NCBI RefSeq assembly: GCF_021545845.1
Contig: NZ_CP088923.1
Span: 3,224,001-3,288,000, forward strand
Reading direction: 5' to 3'
DNA length: 64,000 nt
Source: Rhodanobacter thiooxydans
GTDB lineage: Bacteria > Pseudomonadota > Gammaproteobacteria > Xanthomonadales > Rhodanobacteraceae
The notes beneath the pieces were generated by a model. The model ran no database searches. It was not told the origin of the DNA and saw only the letters and a list, made by a program, of their open reading frames with translations. This document shows, piece by piece, positions 58,784 through 64,000 of this stretch; positions within the stretch are counted from its first letter, which is position 1; each line of letters starts with the position of its first letter. The position numbers and the translations under genes were made by a program.

Positions 58784-59920
58784 TTATTCGCGGTAAGGCC
58801 CCATCAGGTCGGGGTCGACCTCGGGGGTTGGCGCTGCCGGTGGTGCCTCGCCCTGCGCCGTGGCCTGCTTCAACTGGTAGACGTAGGCCAGCACCTGGGC
58901 CACCGCCACATACAGCGCGGCGGGGATTTCCCGGCCCAGTTCAGTCGTGGCATACAAGGCGCGTGCCAACGGCGGCGCTTCGACCAGCGGGATGCGGTGG
59001 CTGCCCGCCACCAGGCGGATCTGCTGGGCCAGCACGTCGACGCCCTTGGCGATCACCCGCGGCGCGCCGGTGCGGCCTTCGTCGTAGCGCAAGGCCACCG
59101 CGAAGTGGGTGGGGTTGACCACCACCACATCAGCCTTGGGCAGTTCCTCCATCATGCGGCGGCGCGCCTGCGCCTGCTGCACCTGGCGGATGCGTCCCTT
59201 TATTTCGGGGTTGCCCTCGCTTTCCTTCATCTCATCCTTGATCTCCTGCCGGGTCATGCGCAGGTTCTTCGTGTGGTCGAACTTCTGGTACAGCGCGTCG
59301 ATGCCACCGATCAGCGCCAGCATGGAGCCGAACCACAGCGCGGCGCGGCCTAGCAGGCTGATCGACTGCGCGATGCCGGCCAGCACCGGGCCGCGGCCGG
59401 TGGCTTGCAGCTCGCTCTGCCAGTGCCGCAGCAGCAGCACCAGCACCGCACCGATGAACAGCAGCTTCAGCAGCGCCTTGCCCAGCTCGACCAGACCGCG
59501 CATGGCGAAAATCTTGCCCAGTCCCTTGATCGGGTCGAGCCGCTCGAATTTCGGCTGCAGCGCCTGCGCGCTGAAGTTCAGCCCGCCCAGCAGCAGCGGC
59601 GCGGCCAGCGTGGCCAGCATCGTGGCCAGCGCCACCGGCCAGAACAGTCCCAGCGCCTCGTATACCACCGCATGCAGCGTGCGGCCCGGCAGGTCATCGC
59701 TGAACAAGGCGTCGCGCGAGTAGTGCATGCCCAGCGAGAAAATTCGCCTGGCATGCGCGAACGCCTGCTCGCCACCGCTCATCAGTGCCGCCACGCCGGC
59801 CAGCACCACCATGGCGCCGGACAGGTCGCGCGAGCGCGGGACCTCGCCTTTCTCGCGCGATTCGCGAAGTTTCTTCTCGGTTGGCTGTTCGGTTTTTTCC
59901 TGGTCGCTGTCGTCGCTCAC
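58784..59920 (-). CDS. flhB: Flagellar export switch protein FlhB
   Basis: A 378-residue export-switch protein with four membrane helices and a cytoplasmic domain. The autocleavage site NPTHFAVALRY is present, so it should undergo N-P cleavage. A small FhlB homologue is at 47444. It starts three bases after the fliR stop. Confidence 0.96.
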   Translation of the reverse strand: MSDDSDQEKTEQPTEKKLRESREKGEVPRSRDLSGAMVVLAGVAALMSGGEQAFAHARRIFSLGMHYSRDALFSDDLPGRTLHAVVYEALGLFWPVALATMLATLAAPLLLGGLNFSAQALQPKFERLDPIKGLGKIFAMRGLVELGKALLKLLFIGAVLVLLLRHWQSELQATGRGPVLAGIAQSISLLGRAALWFGSMLALIGGIDALYQKFDHTKNLRMTRQEIKDEMKESEGNPEIKGRIRQVQQAQARRRMMEELPKADVVVVNPTHFAVALRYDEGRTGAPRVIAKGVDVLAQQIRLVAGSHRIPLVEAPPLARALYATTELGREIPAALYVAVAQVLAYVYQLKQATAQGEAPPAAPTPEVDPDLMGPYRE

Positions 59921-59923
59921 GGA

Positions 59924-60694
59924 TCAACCTCCCAGCAGGTTGCGCATCAGCGACCAGGCGTCGTCCTGCAACGCCGCGAATGCGCCCGGCAAGCTGCGCA
60001 GCGCCAGCCACAAGGCGATGAAACCCAGCGACACGGTGATCGGAAAACCCACCGCGAACAGGTTCATCGACGGCGCCGCGCGGCTGATCGCGGCAAAGCC
60101 GACGTTCACCACCAGCAGCGAGGTCATTGCCGGCAGGGCGACGCGCACGGCACCGGAAAACAGCTCTGCTGCGAAACTGGCCACCGCGTGCAGGCCGCTG
60201 GCGTCGATCGCTGGCATGCCCGGCGGCAGGCTGTGGAAGCTGTCGGCAAGCAGCGCGATCAGGCGCAGATGGCCGTCCATCGCGAGGAACAGCAGGGTCA
60301 CCAGCAGCAGGTAGAACTCGCTCAGCACGTTCGCGCTGCCGCCGGCCTGCGGGTTGACCACCTCGGCGAAACCCAGGCTCATGCTCTGTCCCACCAGCTC
60401 GCCGCCGAACGACACCGCCTCGAACACCAGCTTCAGCACGAAGCCCACCGCCGCGCCGACCAGCACCTGCCCCGCCATCGTCGCCACGCCGTCGCCGCTG
60501 AGCGGATCGATCGTCGCCGGCGCCAACGGCGCCAGCACCAGCGACAGCACCACCACCACGCCGATACGGATCCGCGCCGACACCACCGTCGCACTGAACA
60601 CCGGCGCCACCAGGCACAGCCCGCTCACCCGGCCGACCGCCCAGAACAGGCTGCCCAGCCACGTCGGCAACTGCGCCAGGTCCAGCGCCGTCAT
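59924..60694 (-). CDS. fliR: Flagellar export protein FliR
   Basis: A 256-residue membrane protein of the export gate with several hydrophobic helices; the motif GFVLKLVFEAVSFGGELVGQ and NPQAGGSANVLSEFYLLLVT are FliR-typical. ATG 60694 overlaps the fliQ stop (ATGA). Confidence 0.93.
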   Translation of the reverse strand: MTALDLAQLPTWLGSLFWAVGRVSGLCLVAPVFSATVVSARIRIGVVVVLSLVLAPLAPATIDPLSGDGVATMAGQVLVGAAVGFVLKLVFEAVSFGGELVGQSMSLGFAEVVNPQAGGSANVLSEFYLLLVTLLFLAMDGHLRLIALLADSFHSLPPGMPAIDASGLHAVASFAAELFSGAVRVALPAMTSLLVVNVGFAAISRAAPSMNLFAVGFPITVSLGFIALWLALRSLPGAFAALQDDAWSLMRNLLGG

Positions 60695-60960
60695 CTGACT
60701 GCGCCCGGCAGGCTCTCGATCAGCTGCGTGGTGTACTGCACCAGCAGGCGCAACATCCACGGCCCGGCGATCAGCGCCACCAGCGCCATCGCGATCAGCT
60801 TGGGGATGAAGCTGAGCGTCATCTCGTTGATCTGCGTGGCCGCCTGGATCACGCCCACCAGCAGACCCACCACCAGTGCGGCGAGCAGCAGCGGCGCGGC
60901 CACCAGCATCGCCACGTACAGCGCATGCTGACCGATTTCCATGATGGATTCGGGGGTCAT
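60691..60960 (-). CDS. fliQ: Flagellar export protein FliQ
   Basis: An 89-residue protein with two membrane helices and the conserved VGVIQAATQINEMTLSFIPK. It normally follows fliP within a few bases; here 955 bases of repeat sequence (60961-61915) intervene, so fliQRflhB may need their own promoter or depend on read-through. Confidence 0.95.
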   Translation of the reverse strand: MTPESIMEIGQHALYVAMLVAAPLLLAALVVGLLVGVIQAATQINEMTLSFIPKLIAMALVALIAGPWMLRLLVQYTTQLIESLPGAVR

Positions 60961-61018
60961 GCGCGGGTTCCAATGGCGTGCTTCGCCGCAGCGGCGGTGG
61001 AGAGCTGTCGTGCCTGCG

Positions 61019-61893
61019 CCTGTAGGAGCGCACTCGTGCGCGATGCTCTTGCTTCGTTCGAGGTGAGAGTTTTTAGAGCCAAGAGCTTTCGTGCGCCTGC
61101 GGCGCCCGAGTTACTTCTCTTTTGCTTGTCCAAAAGAGAAGTAACCAAGAGAAAACGACACCCCGCTTGGCGCTTGCCGGGCTCGGGCAACTGCTCCTGC
61201 GTTGCCTCCACTCGGGCATCCATGCCCTCGCCATGCCCGGCAAGTCCGTGAGCCGGGGCCGGGCTTTTCGAGCGGGCATCCTGCCCGCGCGAAAAGGCGT
61301 TGCCATCCCTGGCAACGCCCGCTGCGCGGCCTGTCGACCCCGCCTCACCGCCGCGCAAGGGACCCCGGGTAGAGCAGCGGGCCATCCTGGCCCGCACTCG
61401 GTGATGAAGCGAAAAGCAACAGCCACAGCAAAACGCCGCTCCGCTGTTGCCTTGCTCTTGATCTGGCTCCTCTGAAGAGTGCGCGCAGGATGCGCGCCGC
61501 TCTACCCGGGGTCCCCTCTGCAGCGGCGGGCGGGCGAAGGAGAAGCCCGCAGGGTGGCCGGCAGGGATGCCGGCCAGTTTGTCGTCAGGGCAGGATGCCC
61601 TGTCGACAAACCCCGTAGCCCGCACGCGAACCTTGCGGGCAGGATGCCCGCAAGGCGCGGAAGCGGGGTGGCCTTTCTCTTGGGTTACTTTCTCTTTGGC
61701 CACGCAAAGAGAAAGTAACTCGGCTGCCAAAGGCAGACGAAAGCTCTTGCTCTGAAAGCTCTTGCTCTGAAAGCTCTTGCTCTGAAAGCTCTTGCTCTGA
61801 AAGCTCTTGCTCTGAAAGCTCTTGCTCTGAAAGCTCTTCGCTCCGAACGCGGAGACAAGCGAGAGCATCGCCCGCGAGCGGGCTCCTACGAGG
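61019..61893. repeat. Composite REP-flanked palindromic element between fliP and fliQ
   Basis: Occupies most of the 955-base gap 60961-61915. Outermost inverted pair: CCTGTAGGAGCGCACTCGTG (from 61019) against its counterpart at 61857-61893, a REP-like sequence. Next pair: 61084-61169 against 61658-61757, including hairpins GTTACTTCTCTTTTG/CAAAAGAGAAGTAAC (61110-61145) and GTTACTTTCTCTTTG/CAAAGAGAAAGTAAC (61684-61719). Inside are a perfect 17-bp inverted pair (61359-61375 with 61499-61515), six small hairpins sharing a CAGGATG/CATCCTG core, and a 56-bp module (61183-61238) shared with elements A-C. Open frames here are repeat artefacts. Confidence 0.88.
61741..61841. repeat. 15-bp tandem repeat array
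   Basis: Six perfect copies of a 15-base unit (AAAGCTCTTGCTCTG in one phase) plus a degenerate seventh (AAAGCTCTTCGCTCCG). The unit equals the outer tip of the inner inverted repeat of the composite element, whose left end reads AGAGCCAAGAGCTTT in the other orientation, so the array looks like an amplified element end. Confidence 0.92.
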
Positions 61894-61915
61894 GCTCCGG
61901 GCCGCCGATGCGCGG

Positions 61916-62662
61916 TCACGTGTAGAAGCTCCCGGCCAGGGTCCCGAGCAGCAGCGTCCACCCATCCACCAGCACGAACAGCATGATCTTGAACGGCAGC
62001 GAGATGATCACCGGCGAGACCATCAGCATGCCCATCGACATCAGCACGCTGGCCACCACCAGGTCGATGATCAGGAACGGAATGAACAGCAGAAAGCCCA
62101 TCTGGAACGCGGTCTTAAGTTCCGAGGTGAGGAACGCCGGCATCGCCACCTTGAACGGCACCTCGGCCTTGCTGGCATAGGGCTTCTCGCCGGCCAGCCG
62201 GGTGAACAGCGCCAGATCCGCCTCGCGGGTCTGATCCAGCATGAATTGCTTGAACGGCGCGGAGGCCACCGGCAGCGCCTGCTCGGCGGTGAGCTGGCCG
62301 TCCATGTACGGTTTCACGCCGTCGGCGTAAGACTTGTTCAGCACCGGCGACATCACGAACAGGGTGAGGAACAGCGCCAGCCCCAGCAGCACCTGGTTCG
62401 GCGGGGTCGATTGCGTGCCCAGCGCCTGGCGCAGGAAACCGAGCACGATGATGATGCGGGTGAACGAGGTCATCATCAGCGCGATCGCCGGCAGCAGGGT
62501 CAGCGCGGTCATCAGCGCCAGCACCTGCAGCGACAGCGTCCAGTTCTGCCCGCCGCCGGGCACGTTCTGCACGTTGACCAGCGGAATGCCAGGCGGCGCC
62601 GCCAGCGCCGCCAGCGGCAACAGCAGCAGCGACACGGCAACGATCCAGCGCCAGATCCTCAT
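61916..62662 (-). CDS. fliP: Flagellar export protein FliP
   Basis: A 248-residue protein: signal peptide [20 protein letters not shown], then FliP helices with [19 protein letters not shown] and [20 protein letters not shown]. With FliQ and FliR it forms the export channel. ATG 62662 overlaps the fliO stop (ATGA). Confidence 0.95.
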   Translation of the reverse strand: MRIWRWIVAVSLLLLPLAALAAPPGIPLVNVQNVPGGGQNWTLSLQVLALMTALTLLPAIALMMTSFTRIIIVLGFLRQALGTQSTPPNQVLLGLALFLTLFVMSPVLNKSYADGVKPYMDGQLTAEQALPVASAPFKQFMLDQTREADLALFTRLAGEKPYASKAEVPFKVAMPAFLTSELKTAFQMGFLLFIPFLIIDLVVASVLMSMGMLMVSPVIISLPFKIMLFVLVDGWTLLLGTLAGSFYT

Positions 62663-63069
62663 GCGCCGCGCTTCCAGCGCGCCAGCAGTTCGCCGAACGC
62701 AGGCAGCGGCGCCGCGGCGGGTTCGGCTGCCGCGGGTTCGGTCGGTACGCCCTCGTAGACGTGCAGCGTGCGCATGCCGCCCGGACCCACGCCGACCAGC
62801 AGGCGCTTGCCGTCGGCGTCGAGCAGCAGCACGCGGTCGCGCGCGCCCACCGCCATCGCCTCCACGCAGCGAATGCGCCGCCCGCCCGGCCGGCTGCGCG
62901 CCTGCAGCCGACGGCTCAGCCAGCCCGCCACGAAGATCATCGCCACCACCGCCGCCAGGCTGAGCAACACACGGAACAGCTCGCCGCCCACATTGACGTC
63001 GGCGGCGGGCAGCGCCGCCGGCGCCAGCGCCGCGACGACCCCATTCCCTATTCCCCATTCCCTATTCAC
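62659..63069 (-). CDS. fliO: Flagellar assembly protein FliO
   Basis: A 136-residue protein with one membrane helix ([20 protein letters not shown]) and a small cytoplasmic domain ([20 protein letters not shown]), as in FliO; it stabilises FliP. The first ten residues [10 protein letters not shown], and the GTG start (63069), come from a GGGAAT-type short repeat. No better start is seen before the membrane helix. Confidence 0.88.
   Translation of the reverse strand: MNREWGIGNGVVAALAPAALPAADVNVGGELFRVLLSLAAVVAMIFVAGWLSRRLQARSRPGGRRIRCVEAMAVGARDRVLLLDADGKRLLVGVGPGGMRTLHVYEGVPTEPAAAEPAAAPLPAFGELLARWKRGA
63042..63069. repeat. Short GGGAATA/GGGAATG tandem repeat at the fliO start
   Basis: About four imperfect units (CATTCCC, TATTCCC, CATTCCC, TATTCAC) that encode the N-terminus of FliO. 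Related in style to the (GGGATTC)n arms elsewhere. Confidence 0.6.
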
Positions 63070-63076
63070 GGCTCTG

Positions 63077-63424
63077 TCACCGCAACTTGCGCACGCGCTC
63101 GGCCGGGCTGATCACGTCGGTCAGGCGGATGCCGAACTTCTCGTTGATCACCACCACCTCGCCGTGCGCGACCAGGGTGCCGTTGACGAACACGTCCAGC
63201 GGCTCGCCGGCGGCGCGGTCCAGTTCCACCACCGAGCCCTGGTTCAACTGCAGCAGGTTGCGGATACTGATGCGGGTGCGCCCGACTTCCATCGCCAGGG
63301 TCACCGGCACGTCGAGGATCATGTCGAGGTTGACGTCGCCGCTGCCGGCGGCGAGGCCGTGCAGCGAATCGAACTCGACGCGCTCGCCGGCGGGGGCCGA
63401 CGCAACTTCTGTGGGCTGGCTCAT
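63077..63424 (-). CDS. fliN: Flagellar motor switch protein FliN
   Basis: A 115-residue C-ring protein; the SpoA domain covers about 35-112 (ILDVPVTLAMEVGRTRISIR, LNQGSVVELDRAAGEPLDV, EVVVINEKFGIRLTDV). ATG 63424 overlaps the fliM stop (ATGA). It begins the run fliN-fliO-fliP. Confidence 0.95.
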   Translation of the reverse strand: MSQPTEVASAPAGERVEFDSLHGLAAGSGDVNLDMILDVPVTLAMEVGRTRISIRNLLQLNQGSVVELDRAAGEPLDVFVNGTLVAHGEVVVINEKFGIRLTDVISPAERVRKLR

Positions 63425-64000
63425 GCTGGATTCTTCTCTTTGAATTGATCGCCGGCCGCGCGCTTCTCGCGCCGACCGGCCTGGGCATGGAAACGCACGG
63501 CGTTGCGGCCGCCTGACTGGCCGTAGTGACCGCGGAACACCGGCACGTCCTCGGCGTAGACGGTGGCCAGCTCCGGCAGTTGCACCGGGATCACGTCGCC
63601 CGGGCGCAGGTGCAGGAACTCGCCGAGACTGAGGCGCACGTCGAGCAGCAGCGAACTCAGGTCTACCTCCGCGTCGAACACTTCCTCCTGCAGCATCTCC
63701 GCCCAGCGGTCGTCGCGGTCGGCGCGGTCGCTCTGCACGCCGGCGTCGAGCAGGGTTCGGATCGGCTCGACCATCGCGTACGGCAGGGTCAGGTGGATCT
63801 CGCCGCCACCGCCGTCGAGCTCGACGTGGAAGCGCGACACCACCACCGTCTCGGTCGGGCTGACGATGTTGGCGAACTGCGGGTTGATCTCGGAGTTTTG
63901 GTATTCGAACTGCAGTTCCAGCACCGGCGCCCATGCTTCGACCATCGCACCGAACAGCTCCTCCAGCATGATCTGGATCACCCGGTTCTCGGTGGCGGTG
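63421..64000 (-). CDS. fliM: Flagellar motor switch protein FliM, C-terminal part
   Basis: The C-terminal about 192 residues of FliM; the gene continues beyond base 64000. The middle-domain segment TENRVIQIMLEELFGAMVEA, FANIVSPTETVVVSRFHVEL and the SpoA domain with LSLGEFLHLRPGDVIPVQLP are visible. The CheY-P-binding N-terminus is outside the window. Confidence 0.95.
   Translation of the reverse strand, partial: TATENRVIQIMLEELFGAMVEAWAPVLELQFEYQNSEINPQFANIVSPTETVVVSRFHVELDGGGGEIHLTLPYAMVEPIRTLLDAGVQSDRADRDDRWAEMLQEEVFDAEVDLSSLLLDVRLSLGEFLHLRPGDVIPVQLPELATVYAEDVPVFRGHYGQSGGRNAVRFHAQAGRREKRAAGDQFKEKNPA

Noticed and set aside
60957..61961. Long open frames in the fliP-fliQ gap, including a run of SKSFQ/SEQEL pentapeptide repeats
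   Set aside because: The repeats are the translated 15-bp array and the rest is inverted-repeat DNA open in several frames at once. Such sequences are often annotated as hypothetical proteins in xanthomonads but show no start signal or domain.

Overview
The window is a high-GC gammaproteobacterial chromosome segment. It looks like the Xanthomonadales, most probably a Rhodanobacter- or Dyella-type member of the Rhodanobacteraceae. This rests on an AniA-class copper nitrite reductase beside an FNR-type regulator, an Oar-like TonB receptor, the xanthomonad gene order petABC-sspAB, a DUF1631-nadC-DUF3301 block, a polar-flagellum flhF/flhG/motC/motD locus, and intergenic (GGGATTC)n and REP-type repeats. 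The genus is inferred; no rRNA gene is present.

Layout. 1-4.2 kb: anaerobic respiration island on the minus strand (a DUF2249 gene fragment, a beta-barrel porin, the nitrite reductase nirK/aniA with a C-terminal cytochrome c, and an [4Fe-4S] FNR-type regulator), with TTGAC-N4-GTCAA-like boxes before three genes. 4.3-5.9 kb: tRNA-Asn and ppnN. 6-9.3 kb: large TonB-dependent Oar-like receptor. 9.6-21 kb: housekeeping genes (OlsF-like acyltransferase, MarC, SDR, grxD, sodB, purEK, Trm112-like, DUF1631, nadC, DUF3301, sspAB). 21-25 kb: cytochrome bc1 operon petABC and a DegS/AlgW-type protease. 25-33.4 kb: lytic transglycosylase, then miaB-phoH-ybeY-ybeX followed by a DUF4105/Lnb-like membrane protein where enterobacteria carry lnt, then corA and a Nudix hydrolase. 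33.4-34.3 kb: two divergent near-identical secreted paralogues.

34.4-64 kb: flagellar and chemotaxis island, almost all on the minus strand. A first chemotaxis operon (STAS-cheY-cheA-mcp-cheW-mcp-cheR-cheD-cheB-mcp-STAS) starts from a consensus sigma-28 promoter at 46060-46086. A second, flagellar block runs fliM-fliN-fliO-fliP-fliQ-fliR-flhB-flhA-flhF-flhG-fliA-cheY-cheZ-cheA-motC-motD-cheW-DUF2802. Many junctions are 4-base ATGA overlaps, so translation is probably coupled. A short plus-strand pair (FliK-like, FhlB-like) lies between the two blocks. The fliM end runs off the window.

What stands out is the material between the operon genes. Three copies of a modular hairpin/tandem-repeat element follow nadC, an mcp gene and a cheA gene, and in each copy the element's first bases are the stop codon of the preceding gene (TGAGAGG). 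A separate 268-bp MITE-like element with 32-bp inverted ends abuts the fliA stop in the same way. An approximately 875-bp nested palindrome bounded by inverted REP-like sequences splits fliP from fliQ. (GGGATTC)n inverted-repeat elements encode the C-terminus of PhoH and the N-terminus of YbeY, and a related repeat supplies the start of FliO. All promoters, operators, terminators and functions here are read from sequence alone.
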